Source: Nemertoderma westbladi
Lineage: Eukaryota; Xenacoelomorpha; Nemertodermatida; Nemertodermatidae
Reading direction: 5' to 3'
Assembly: GCA_032718475.1 (NCBI GenBank)
Contig: JAUCBJ010003994.1
Span: forward strand, 1-53,120
DNA: 53,120 nucleotides
Shown: in pieces, positions 42,535 through 53,120 of the stretch
Numbering within the stretch: the first letter of the stretch is position 1
How the letters are laid out: each line of letters opens with the position of its first letter
The notes under the pieces: model-generated
What the model saw: the letters and a program-made list of their open reading frames with translations, nothing else
Databases searched by the model: none
What the model was told of the DNA's origin: nothing
Position numbers and translations under genes: made by a program

Positions 42535-45500
42535 CTGTACTAGATTATTGGTTGGGTTTTCCCCTTAGTTATTTAAAACTGGTTACTGTTCTAGTTTATT
42601 GGTTGGGTTGGCTGCCTTAGCCATTTCTTACCTGTTAATGTTCTAGATTATTGGTTGGGTTTTCCCCTTAGGTATTTATTACCGGTTACTGTACTAGATT
42701 ATTGGTTGGGTTTTCCCCTTAGTTATTTAAAACTGGTTACTGTACTAGATTATCGGTTGGGTTTCCCCCTTAGGTATTTATTACCAGTTACTGTACTAGA
42801 TTATTGGTTGGGTTGCCCCATTAGCTATTTATTACCAGTTACTGTAATAGATTATTGGTTGGGTTGGCTGCCTTAGCCATTTCTTACCGGTTATTTTTCT
42901 AGATTATTGGTTTGGTTTTCCCCTTAGGTATTTATTACCGGTTACTGTACTAGATTATTGGTTGGGTTTTCCCCTTAGTTATTTAAAACTGGTTACTGTA
43001 CTAGATTATTGGTTGGGTTTTCCCCTTAGTTATTTAAAACTGGTTACTGTACTAGATTATTGGTTGGGTTGGCTGCCTTAGCCATTTCTTACCTGTTAAT
43101 GTTCTAGATTATTGGTTGGGTTTTCCCCTTAGGTATTTATTACCGGTTACTGTACTAGATTATTGGTTGGGTTTTTTTCCCCTTAGGTATTTATTACTGG
43201 TTACTGTACTAGATTATTGGTTGGGTTGGCTGCCTTAGCCATTTCTTACCGGTTACTGTACTAGATTATTGGTTGGGTTTTCCCCTTAGGTATTTATTAC
43301 CGGTTACTGTACTATATTATTGGTTGGGTTCCCCCCTTAGGTATTTATTACCGGTTACTGTACTAGATTATTGGATGGGTTTTCCCCTTAGGTATTTATT
43401 ACCGGTTACTGTACTATATTATTGGTTGGGTTCCCCCCTTAGGTATTTATTACCGGTTACTGTACTAGATTATTGGATGGGTTTTCCCCTTAGGTATTTA
43501 TTACCGGTTACTGTACTATATTAATGGTTGGGTTCCCCCCTTAGGTATTTATTACCGGTTACTGTACTAGATTATTGGATGGGTTTTCCCCTTAGGTATT
43601 TATTACCGGTTACTGTACTATATTAATGGTTGGGTTCCCCCCTTAGGTATTTATTACCGGTTACTGTACTAGATTATTGGATGGGTTTTCCCCTTAGGTA
43701 TTTATTACCGGTTACTGTACTATATTAATGGTTGGGTTCCCCCCTTAGGTATTTATTACCGGTTACTGTACTAGATTATTGGATGGGTTTTCCCCTTAGG
43801 TATTTATTACCGGTTACTGTACTAGATTATTGGTTGGGTTTTCCCCTTAGGTATTTATTACTGGTTACTGTACTAGATTATTGGTTGGGTTGGCTGCCTT
43901 AGCCATTTCTTACCGGTTACTGTACTAGATTATTGGTTGGGTTTTCCCCTTAGGTATTTATTACCGGTTACTGTACTAGATTATTGGATGGGTTTTCCCC
44001 TTAGGTATTTATTACCGGTTACTGTACTAGATTATTGGTTGGGTTTTCCCCTTAGGTATTTATTACCGGTTACTGTACTAGATTATTGGATGGGTTTTCC
44101 CCTTAGGTATTTATTACCGGTTACTGTACTAGATTATTGGTTGGGTTTTCCCCTTAGGTATTTATTACCGGTTACTGTACTATATTAATGGTTGGGTTCC
44201 CCCCTTAGGTATTTATTACCGGTTACTGTACTAGATTATTGGATGGGTTTTCCCCTTAGGTATTTATTACCGGTTACTGTACTAGATTATTGGTTGGGTT
44301 TTCCCCTTAGGTATTTATTACTGGTTACTGTACTAGATTATTGGTTGGGTTGGCTGCCTTAGCCATTTCTTACCGGTTACTGTACTAGATTATTGGTTGG
44401 GTTTTCCCCTTAGGTATTTATTACCGGTTACTGTACTAGATTATTGGTTGGGTTTTCCCCTTAGGTATTTATTACCGGTTACTGTACTAGATTATTGGTT
44501 GGGTTGGCTGCCTTAGCCATTTCTTACCGGTTACTGTACTAGATTATTGGTTGGGTTTTCCCCTTAGGTATTTATTACCGGTTACTGTACTAGATTATTG
44601 GTTGGGTTTTCCCCTTAGGTATTTATTACCGGTTACTGTACTAGATTATTGGTTGGGTTTTCCCCTTAGGTATTTATTACCGGTTACTGTACTATATTAA
44701 TGGTTGGGTTTTCCCCTTAGGTATTTATTACCGGTTACTGTACTAGATTATTGGTTGGGTTTTCCCCTTAGGTATTTATTACTGGTTACTGTACTAGATT
44801 ATTGGTTGGGTTGGCTGCCTTAGCCATTTCTTACCGGTTACTGTACTAGATTATTGGTTGGGTTTTCCCCTTAGGTATTTATTACCGGTTACTGTACTAG
44901 ATTATTGGTTGGGTTTTCCCCTTAGGTATTTATTACCGGTTACTGTACTAGATTATTGGTTGGGTTGGCTGCCTTAGCCATTTCTTACCGGTTACTGTAC
45001 TAGATTATTGGTTGGGTTTTCCCCTTAGGTATTTATTACCGGTTACTGTACTAGATTATTGGTTGGGTTTTCCCCTTAGGTATTTATTACCGGTTACTGT
45101 ACTAGATTATTGGTTGGGTTTTCCCCTTAGGTATTTATTACCGGTTACTGTACTAGATTATTGGTTGGGTTTTCCCCTTAGGTATTTATTACCGGTTACT
45201 GTACTAGATTATTGGTTGGGTTGGCTGCCTTAGCCATTTCTTACCGGTTACTGTACTAGATTATTGGTTGGGTTTTCCCCTTAGGTATTTATTACCGGTT
45301 ACTGTACTAGATTATTGGTTGGGTTTTCCCCTTAGGTATTTATTACCGGTTACTGTACTAGATTATTGGATGGGTTTTCCCCTTAGGTATTTATTACCGG
45401 TTACTGTACTAGATTATTGGTTGGGTTTTCCCCTTAGGTATTTATTACTGGTTACTGTACTAGATTATTGGTTGGGTTGGCTGCCTTAGCCATTTCTTAC

Positions 45501-46519
45501 CGGTTACTGTACTAGATTATTGGTTGGGTTTTCCCCTTAGGTATTTATTACCGGTTACTGTACTAGATTATTGGATGGGTTTTCCCCTTAGGTATTTATT
45601 ACCGGTTACTGTACTAGATTATTGGTTGGGTTTTCCCCTTAGGTATTTATTACCGGTTACTGTACTAGATTATTGGATGGGTTTTCCCCTTAGGTATTTA
45701 TTACCGGTTACTGTACTAGATTATTGGTTGGGTTTTCCCCTTAGGTATTTATTACCGGTTACTGTACTATATTAATGGTTGGGTTCCCCCCTTAGGTATT
45801 TATTACCGGTTACTGTACTAGATTATTGGATGGGTTTTCCCCTTAGGTATTTATTACCGGTTACTGTACTAGATTATTGGTTGGGTTTTCCCCTTAGGTA
45901 TTTATTACTGGTTACTGTACTAGATTATTGGTTGGGTTGGCTGCCTTAGCCATTTCTTACCGGTTACTGTACTAGATTATTGGTTGGGTTTTCCCCTTAG
46001 GTATTTATTACCGGTTACTGTACTAGATTATTGGTTGGGTTTTCCCCTTAGGTATTTATTACCGGTTACTGTACTAGATTATTGGTTGGGTTGGCTGCCT
46101 TAGCCATTTCTTACCGGTTACTGTACTAGATTATTGGTTGGGTTTTCCCCTTAGGTATTTATTACCGGTTACTGTACTAGATTATTGGTTGGGTTTTCCC
46201 CTTAGGTATTTATTACCGGTTACTGTACTAGATTATTGGTTGGGTTTTCCCCTTAGGTATTTATTACCGGTTACTGTACTAGATTATTGGTTGGGTTGGC
46301 TGCCTTAGCCATTTCTTACCGGTTATTGTTCTAGATTATTGGTTGGGTTTTCCCCTTAGGTATTTATTACCGGTTACTGTACTAGATTATTGGTTGGGTT
46401 TTCCCCTTAGGTATTTATTACCGGTTACTGTACTAGATTATTGGTTGGGTTTTCCCCTTAGGTATTTATTACCGGTTACTGTACTAGATTATTGGTTGGG
46501 TTTTCCCCTTAGTTATTTA
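42535..46519. repeat. 51-bp satellite array, right half, with higher-order structure
   Basis: About 78 units of the same 51-bp family as the left half, but mostly with TTTTCCCC and much more uniform. 52-bp GGCTGCCTTAGCC variants are inserted every few units, giving a 256-bp higher-order period (equivalent points at 45012, 45268, 45524). Between about 43270 and 43800 there is a dimer pattern alternating GGATGGGTTTTCCCC and TTAATGGTTGGGTTCCCC units. It starts with the right copy of CTGTA (42535-42539). Open frames through it are by-products of the 3-divisible unit. Confidence 0.97.
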
Positions 46520-47016
46520 TAGCATCTCAATGCAGCACACCGATTATAGTAGTAGTTGTAGTATTGCAGCATGCAAATCGCAGATTTCATGATGGGGGCA
46601 ATCTGTGGCATATATTTTTTTGTTAATCCAACATATAGTTCTTGACAATTCATTTACAATACTACATGTACTATATTCTTACAAACTGTATAGTCACATA
46701 ACAATCGAAAACACATAATTATCAAGATATGCAATCATATGATCATAAGATTTAATAATCCATTATAAGACTCTTACTTTTTAGCAATATTTATCGCCAT
46801 TTATTAATTATTATGACAATGTATGACAATAAAGTTAATTAAAATAGTTAATAGTTTTAATTAACTTTATCTTATTCCTGAAGATTATTTTTGTATGAAA
46901 TGTTTTTTGCATGTTATGTAATTTTTAAATTCTGTTGACAAAATTAATAAACTTTAACTAAGTTATAATTTTTATAAAACAGTGGATATATTATATATTA
47001 TTATAATCATTTGTAG
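46520..47016. other. AT-rich intron end before the LamG exon
   Basis: No gene or repeat is evident. It ends in a T-rich stretch and TTTGTAG acceptor (AG at 47015-47016). Confidence 0.5.
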
Positions 47017-47682
47017 AACAATGTTCTGCCTCGGCTTACTGGCGATTAAACATAGAATATGGAGCGAAGGACATGATGGGAAATCAAAATGGGACCATCA
47101 AAGGAAGTCCATCATTTGGTCTTGGACCCACGGGAATTGATAACCAGGCAATGAATTTCCATAACGGATATGTTTCTGTTCAACATGGTATAGAGTTACT
47201 AACCGAAACGTTTACTATGGTAGCTTTTGTAAAACCTGCAGGAATCGGTCCAATATTTGAATTTGGAAATGTAGCTGCCATTGGCTCACACCTTTGGTTG
47301 AAACCTAATGCTGAATCGTTATACTATGATGCTAGAAATGGCGTATCAACCTGGCTTAAAATGACAGATGCTACAGAGATTGGGGAATGGTATATGGTGG
47401 CTGTTGTTGTCAATGCATTGGACAAAAAGGTGATGTTGTACAGTCGGAAAGTAGGAAATGATGACCATCAGAAGATGGAGTTTGATACACTATCAACAGC
47501 TAGAGGTACAGCAGATACTAAGAACACTCTGAATATTGGGAAACGGGAAGGCAGTGGCGTGAATGTGTTTAAAGGCTATATTGCTCATGCTCGTTATTAT
47601 ACCTGTAATGTATCTGAGATTCGTATGGAACAAATTTATGATGAAAGTATTCAGCTTGAGATACAAGAAGCATCAGACATAG
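47017..47682 (+). CDS. Internal exon encoding a laminin-G/pentraxin-like (LamG_3) domain
   Basis: A 666-bp exon (222 codons) between a TTTGTAG acceptor and an AGGTTAGT donor (GT at 47683-47684), phase 1-1. It begins EQCSASAYWRLN, and the core shows NFHNGYVSV, TFTMVAFVKPAG, GPIFEFGN, GEWYMVAVVVNALDKKVMLY, LNIGKREGSG and FKGYIAHARYYTCNVS. This is the beta-sandwich pattern of LamG/concanavalin-like domains: W-Y-x-VA followed by a LY strand, and G-x-I-x-x-x-R-x-Y near the end. Two cysteines at start and end could pair. Such domains are found in secreted and adhesion proteins with EGF and TSP1 repeats, so joint membership with 1662-1838 and 14591-14713 is plausible. No stop lies inside the exon. 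Confidence 0.88.
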
Positions 47683-48019
47683 GTTAGTTACACACATAAA
47701 TGCTATAAAAATTCGCAATATGATTATGAATTTATTCTTTATTCCAAGCCTGAGTTTAAACGGTATTCCTTTGTCACAACCAGTCACTAATTTAAAAGTC
47801 ATTTGTTTGTCTCATATGTCATCAGAACACCTTTGGTGAAGAATAAGGCTCTGATATACACAATACAACGTATTAGGGTTGGTGCACGAAAAAATTGTTG
47901 GGCTATTCAATTGAATAAGGCGTAACAAGGTGCCCTGAAGTGGCGGGGTGTGTTTTTTTTGTAAAGACAGGACGAAATGGTCGAAATGGCCACGTCATCA
48001 GTGAAATGCCATTTCAAAA
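47683..48019. other. Intronic sequence, no gene seen
   Basis: No supported feature apart from the donor at its start. Confidence 0.4.
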
Positions 48020-48150
48020 TATACAGTATAATCTCAGAATAGAGTGACCGACCAATCAGCATTCAAATCTCAGAATAGAGTGACCGACCAATCAGCATTC
48101 AGATTCAGACCATATAAAAGGCTTCACTATCAGACTTTAGGATTCATTCG
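48020..48150 (+). promoter_or_regulatory. Promoter-like cluster: two CCAAT boxes and a TATA box
   Basis: GACCAATCAGC, an ideal NF-Y-type CCAAT box, occurs twice (CCAAT at 48052-48056 and 48088-48092) in a 36-bp tandem duplication. A TATAAAAG box follows at 48113-48120, and an initiator-like TTCATTC lies about 33 bp further. The spacing is that of a classic polymerase II promoter. Downstream frames (48044-48411) are not recognisable, so it may be the promoter of a solo LTR or other repeat. Confidence 0.45.
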
Positions 48151-48449
48151 TGTTCTACTTCAGCATCAATCTCACAAATTTGGTTATTGGGTTTTCCTTA
48201 CATTCAGACATTCGGTACTTATTCAAATTCAGCCATTTCCTGCTTTCAGAACATTGAGACATTACTTCAGAATTCCACACAGTTTCCCTCCACATATGCA
48301 GCCTTCTTAGATAGATACATATTATTATTAGATAGGTATTCATTATTCAGTTATTCAAGTATTCAATCAATCCTCAATAGGCTTATGGCTTACCTCAGTA
48401 TTGATGAATGATGAATCTGAATATAGCATTAGCAATGAAACGATACAAT

Positions 48450-48625
48450 TGTTGTGGAGCGAGCGACGAAAGTAAGCGAGCTTAGCATACAGGTACCACT
48501 AACTCAATCGGTGTGTCTGTGGGGCGAGCCACGAAGTGAGTGAGCCTTAGCGTAGTGGTACCATTAATCAACCTGTGGGGCGAGCCACGAAATGAGTGAG
48601 CCTTAGCGTAGGGGTACCATTAATC
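48450..48625. repeat. Two to three direct copies of a ~60-bp repeat
   Basis: GGGGCGAGCCACGAAGTGAG (or AAATGAG) with GTGAGCCTTAGCGTA and GGTACCATTAATCAACCTGT occurs at about 48517 and 48575, and a weaker copy near 48455. No coding sense. Confidence 0.8.
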
Positions 48626-48629
48626 AACC

Positions 48630-48785
48630 TGTCATTCTGTCGTTCTGTCGCTTTTTTTGCGGTGTTCAATTTTGAACGTTAATAACTCGATCAATCCTCA
48701 ATAAAATGTAACCAAACTTGGTACACAAATAGTCTGTCAAAAGTTTAGAAATTTTCCAAGTTGAATTTGCTTGGGGCCTTCGTGC
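48630..48785 (+). repeat. Dispersed ~150-bp repeat, copy 1
   Basis: Blocks GTCGTTCTGTCGCTTTTTTT, TGTTCAATTTTGAACGTTAA, CCAAACTTGGTACAC and AGTTTAGAAATTTTCCAAGT recur in order at 50523-50680. Confidence 0.85.
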
Positions 48786-49924
48786 AGCACCAGTGTAACT
48801 GTCTTACAGTTATAATAAATTTATTTATCCAAAATTATAACGCTTGACATCAGCAGGTTGCTAGGAGACTAAATCAGCTGGGTTTCTAGCAAATTACGAA
48901 ATTACAGTACTGCAGTAATACCATTGTGGCCTGTCTGCCTGTACCGGTACTATACTCAATGTCAATCCCTGAATCAGGAATCCTGCAATCAGACAATACA
49001 GCAATACTGCAATACCATATTGTATTTGGTGTTTTACGGTACTGGCTGACTGGTACCGCGATACCAGTGCAGTGATTATAGATCACGTATACTGGTACAG
49101 GACAGGCCTAATTCTGTAGGCCCTGACTGCCTAATTAGCCATGCTATGCACTGCAGTGCGGACTCCGGAGTGCTGGACTGCGGTCCTGAATTAGATTAGA
49201 GGGTCCGTTGGCGCCGTACCGCCCTACTACTGTCAGACTGTAGAACCGGACTGGGAACTGATAGCAACTGCCAACTACAGAACTACTGGTACAGTACCGG
49301 TACTGAACTACGACAGCACTATACCGCATTTCTACGCTCCTGTCAGCGACGGAAGAAAATGAATTTCTTCGTTTGCGGTTTCTACTCTTGTTAACGGTTA
49401 AATATGTTAATTAAAGACTATATATTGGTATGACCGATGGCACCGGCAACTGGTATAATCAGATGTAGATGTACATACCAATCTGCCAATACAACAATAG
49501 CAATAGGCCTACCCCTACCAACCATCCATCGACTCTGCAACTGCAACAATGGAAGTTATGCGGACTAACCAGCTGACCGGCATTCTAAGATCAGGTACCC
49601 ACTACCATAGTCTACCCAGCTGCCCAGAAAAGTGTTGGAATTGAAATCAAACAACTCACCACCAAGGCCGCCTCTGTCTGTTGACCTCGACTTTCGGTAT
49701 CGCTGCCGCTACGGGCAAACTGGACTAACCGTAACCGAGGATGAAATAATCCGGTTTTTTAATCTCACTCTGCCATCACCCAGTGCCCGGCGGTGTTGAA
49801 ATTGACACGCATTGTACAAGCAGTAGGCCTATTGCTCCGAGTTTCCGGCTGGTCGGGTGCAACTACTGCATCTACATTGCCACACTATAACTCGGGCTCA
49901 TGAGGAATGAGTGCTGCGTAGACT
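48786..49924. other. Non-coding stretch rich in short CAGTA/TACTG palindromes
   Basis: From about 48890 to 49330 the DNA is dense in TACTG, CAGTA, GGTACC and CCGGTAC motifs and small palindromes, perhaps a decayed foldback. No gene is visible on either strand through 49924. Confidence 0.4.
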
Positions 49925-50285
49925 ATATTCCTATAAACCAAAACCATACCTGGCTTCGTCTATTGAACGCATTATAAAGATCGTCAGTCTTCGTTTAGGA
50001 AAGATATTTAAATACAAAACAGGACGAGCACAATGAGACTTATAATGAAGACGAGTACTGTGTTGACTATTATTATTATATAAACCACCTGGCTTCACAT
50101 ATTGAACGCATCCCTTGTTATTATTATTATGAAGATCGTCAGCGTGCATTTAAGAAATATATTTAAATACAAAACAGGACGAACTCAACGAGGCTTATAA
50201 TGAAGACGAGTACTGCGTTTATTATATTCCTATAAACCACATGGCTTCGCATATTGAACGTGCGATTGGAAATAAGTTTGTGCTA
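49925..50285. repeat. ~145-bp tandem repeat, three copies
   Basis: Each copy has CCTGGCTTCG-like, CATATTGAACGCAT or TGCG, AAGATCGTCAG, ATTTAAATACAAAACAGGAC and ATAATGAAGACGAGTACTG blocks. A related copy lies at the window end (52905-53120), including GTGCGATTGGAAATAAGTT. Non-coding. Confidence 0.85.
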
Positions 50286-50522
50286 CTCTTCCGCCCCGTC
50301 AGCCCGTGGGTGGTAGATGTCGCGGTTATGTATTGATTGGTGGGAAGGGGAGGGGGGGGGGGGGGGGGGGTGCATATTAAAAGGGCTGAACACGTACTGT
50401 CCCCCTTTCTTTGATTGATTGGCGGTGTGGTTAAATTTCTCAAATACTGATTTTGTGATACAGTCGCTCAATTTTTATTTGTATCTCATAACTGGGCCTC
50501 GTGCTGCGCGAAGGCCCCACGA

Positions 50523-50680
50523 ACGTGTCGTTCTGTCGCTTTTTTTTGCAGTGTTCAATTTTAAACGTTAATAACTCAGCCAATCTTCGATGAAATCTAT
50601 CCAAACTTGGTACACCTGTTGTTTGGCAAAAGTTTAGAAATTTTCCAAGTTGAATTTTCGTGTGGCCTTCGAGAAGCTAA
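50523..50680 (+). repeat. Dispersed ~150-bp repeat, copy 2
   Basis: Direct, diverged copy of 48630-48785. Just upstream, 50352-50370 is a G19 run. Confidence 0.85.
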
Positions 50681-51640
50681 GATAATAGCAATTAATTAGT
50701 TAATTAAATTGATTACGGTAAAAACAGCACTTTCAACCTGCCTTTTAAAGGAAATTCATTATTTTACAGTATAAGATTTAAATAATTATACTTAAAAATT
50801 ATACAGATGTAATCCACATACCCCATTCTATTATAGTTTTTAATTAGTTCAAGTGATTTGCTTTAATAATTGTGTCTTTAATTGATCTAAAGTATTAAAA
50901 CGGCATAAAAAATTGATACTCATTAAACACTGCTCATTTATTGGTTAACATCCAAGTTGGCTCGGTGCTGGTACACAGGATTGGATGGATGTGTGTGTAG
51001 AACAGCCAGTTGCTCTTCAATGGGAATGCGAATGTAGGTAACCACATGTGTACAGGCAGGTAGACAGATTGGCCATAGCTAGCTAACCAGATGGAAATCT
51101 GAATTCCCTACTATTCAGTCTACTATCGCCACCTTCAAGGCAGAACCCCCTAAGTCGATTTTTGTAGTTCTGAGATAATCAATAAAAACTGTTTATTTTT
51201 TAGATGGGATTCTCATTACTGTCAAGCAATACAATAACAACAATAAATAATAACATATTAATCTGACCAAACCAATAATCTCTGTTATTACCAATTGAGG
51301 GAAAGGATCAGGTTACAGAGATGGTTTTTCTAACCAAAACAATAAACGATGTTGTGGGAGACATGAACATGACATGAAGGGGAGACAGGAATGGGGGGGG
51401 GGTGTAACATGAATGGTGGGGGTAGGAGGTAAATTGAAAATATGGGGGTATAACAGCCGGGGGGGGGGGGGGCGTAGCAGCAAAACAGGCAGCTGAACAA
51501 CGTAACCAAACGTGCTTTCAATTAATTTCCATCTAATTAGGTAAATGGAATGTATACAAAGCGGCGCTTCTTTGATCGAAGCTCACGTTCCCATGGTAGT
51601 ATTTTTTCAGTATATCAGTTTATCACTTATTATCTGATCG
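50681..51640. other. AT-rich non-coding sequence with G tracts
   Basis: No gene. G10 at 51393-51402 and G14 at 51459-51472. Confidence 0.4.
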
Positions 51641-51654
51641 TCTGATGGCAAGCA

Positions 51655-52325
51655 TCACCATCGCTCATATTAATATCCATTGGCAAGCATTCACCCCTAT
51701 TAATGTTTGTGCCCCTGATTAATGTGTGTCCCTCATTAATGTTTGTGTCCCTCATTAATGTTTGTGTACCTCATTAATGTTTGTGTCCCTCATTAATGTT
51801 TGTGTCCCTCATTAATGATTGTATCCCTCATTAATGTTTGTGTCCCTCATTAATTAATTGTGTCCCTCATAAATGTTTGTGTCCCTCATTAATGTTTGTC
51901 TCCCTGATTACTGTGTGTTCCTTATTAATGCTTGTGTCCCTCGTTAATGTCTGTGCCCCTTATTAATGTGTGTCCCTCATTAATGTGTGTCCCACATTAA
52001 TGTTTGTGTCCCTCGTTAATGTTTGTGCCCCTTATTAATGTGTGTCCCTCATTCAATGTGTGTCCATCATTAATATGTGTCCCTCATTAATGTTTGTGAC
52101 CCTGATTAATATCTGTGTCCCTTATTAATGTATGTGCCCTTGATTAATGTGTGTCCCTAATTAATGTTTTTGTCCCTTATTAATGTTTGTACCACTTAAT
52201 TAATGTGTGTCCCTGATTAATGTTTGTACCACTTAATGTGTGTCCCTGATTAATGTTTGTGTCCCTGATAAATGTTTGTATCCCTGATTAATGTTTGTGT
52301 TCCCTCCTCAATAATGTTTGTGTCA
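51655..52325. repeat. 19-bp minisatellite array
   Basis: The unit is GTCCCTCATTAATGTTTGT with many variants (CTGATTAATG, TTATTAATG) and some shortened copies; roughly 35 copies. AT-rich, no coding. Confidence 0.95.
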
Positions 52326-52904
52326 TGGCCGCAGTACAAACCAGTATATGAATGAGAAATTACGGTGATTTAAGGGGTTTTACAGGTTGTTATTTCTGAT
52401 TTAAGGGGTTTTGCCAGGTAGACTGAATTTCATATACTTGAATTTACGGTGTTTTGCAAGCCAATTATTGACTTGTGGGGTTCTGCCTCGAAGTGGGCAT
52501 CAGTTACGGGGAACAGTCTTTGGCTTATAACTCAAAAATGGCTGGTAGAAAAGCTTCGGGGTTCTGCCAAACGAAAAAGCCGATATAGAATTACCCAAAA
52601 AGTCAAAAACATGAAAATCGAAAAAAATTTACTTAGGGGGTTCTGCCTTGAAGATGACGATTTATTATGTTATTGTGTGTTAGACAGATCTCATTTAATA
52701 AATGTCAGTCAATAACATTTTACCACTGCAGAAGGCATATATCCATACTTGTTTTTCCTCATAACTATTAGGCTTATTATTTTTTGATGGGATTTCTGTG
52801 TAGTTGAATTGTCTAAGTTTTTACACTGAGGAATTAACAGAGGGTACTGGTATTAAATTAATTATTTGAATATCATTACTGCATCCACTGCATTTAGTAC
52901 TGCG
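52326..52904 (+). other. Sequence with recurrent GGGGTTCTGCC motif, no recognised gene
   Basis: GGGGTTCTGCC or a near form (GGGGTTTTGCC) recurs at about 52394, 52477, 52558 and 52637, suggesting a decayed ~80-bp tandem repeat. An 88-codon frame (52449-52715) spans it and resembles nothing that I know. Confidence 0.4.
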
Positions 52905-53120
52905 TTCTGCGTTGATTATATCATACCTGGCTTCGCATATTGAATGCATCGATAGTTATAAAGATTGTCAGTCTGCGTTTAGGAAATATATTAGGATGAG
53001 CGCAACGACGCTTATAATAATTAAGACGAGTACGACGTTGATTATATTCCTATACACCACCTGGCTTTGCATATTAAACGTGCGATTGGAAATAAGTTCG
53101 TTCTACCCTTCCGTGGGTCG
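52905..53120. repeat. Further copies of the ~145-bp repeat, running off the window
   Basis: GGCTTCGCATATTGAATGCAT, less its last base, and GTGCGATTGGAAATAAGTT match 49925-50285. The second unit is cut by the window end. Confidence 0.8.

Noticed and set aside
47920-47945. GGCGTAACAAGGTG resembling the 3' end of small-subunit rRNA
   Set aside because: The match is limited to about a dozen bases, with no rRNA sequence around it.
51655-52325. CRISPR-like array
   Set aside because: The 19-bp units are contiguous, without unique spacers, in an animal genome; this is a minisatellite.

Overview
This window is invertebrate animal (metazoan) nuclear DNA: AT-rich, intron-dominated and full of transposable elements. 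The evidence is three spliced exons of extracellular domain types, all on the + strand and all with phase 1-1 boundaries, plus RTE-like and L2/CR1-like LINEs, hAT, Harbinger and Tc1/mariner type elements, and a BEL/Pao LTR retrotransposon. I cannot name the species. The exons are a TSP1-like exon (1662-1838), a calcium-binding EGF exon (14591-14713) and a laminin-G/pentraxin-like exon (47017-47682). They probably belong to one secreted or matrix gene with introns of about 13 kb and 32 kb; almost everything else lies inside or beyond these introns.

Layout: 1-822, truncated RTE-like LINE; 1662-1838, exon; 2036-4984, 44-bp minisatellite; 6377-6892, foldback repeat; 10075-14512, block bounded by inverted repeats and holding a second LINE piece, a decayed gene-family copy and an L2 LINE inserted in it; 14591-14713, EGF exon; 16505-17046, LINE fragment cut by a Harbinger-type MITE; 17516-19142, hAT-like element with a perfect 8-bp target duplication; 19802-22015, broken PIN-like/CXC gene-family copy; 22360-23286, 927-bp palindrome; 23653-24829, Tc1/mariner-type element with its empty site preserved nearby; 25971-46519, a 51-bp satellite array split by a 13.6-kb BEL/Pao element (28916-42534, coding strand minus); 47017-47682, LamG exon; then a CCAAT/TATA promoter-like site and several repeat families to the end.

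The BEL/Pao element is the most interesting object. It has two LTRs (563 and 571 bp, about 9 substitutions apart), a 5-bp target duplication, a polypurine tract, a gag region of several kb, a zinc-knuckle plus aspartic-protease segment, and a 1070-codon RT-RNase H-integrase ORF. Downstream of pol, where an env would sit, it has instead an ORF resembling a DEDD-type 3'-5' exonuclease. This overlaps, in the -1 frame, an ORF with three CCHC zinc knuckles. Gag carries several frame breaks, and one TGA separates protease from RT, so this copy looks recently active but now defective, unless it uses recoding.
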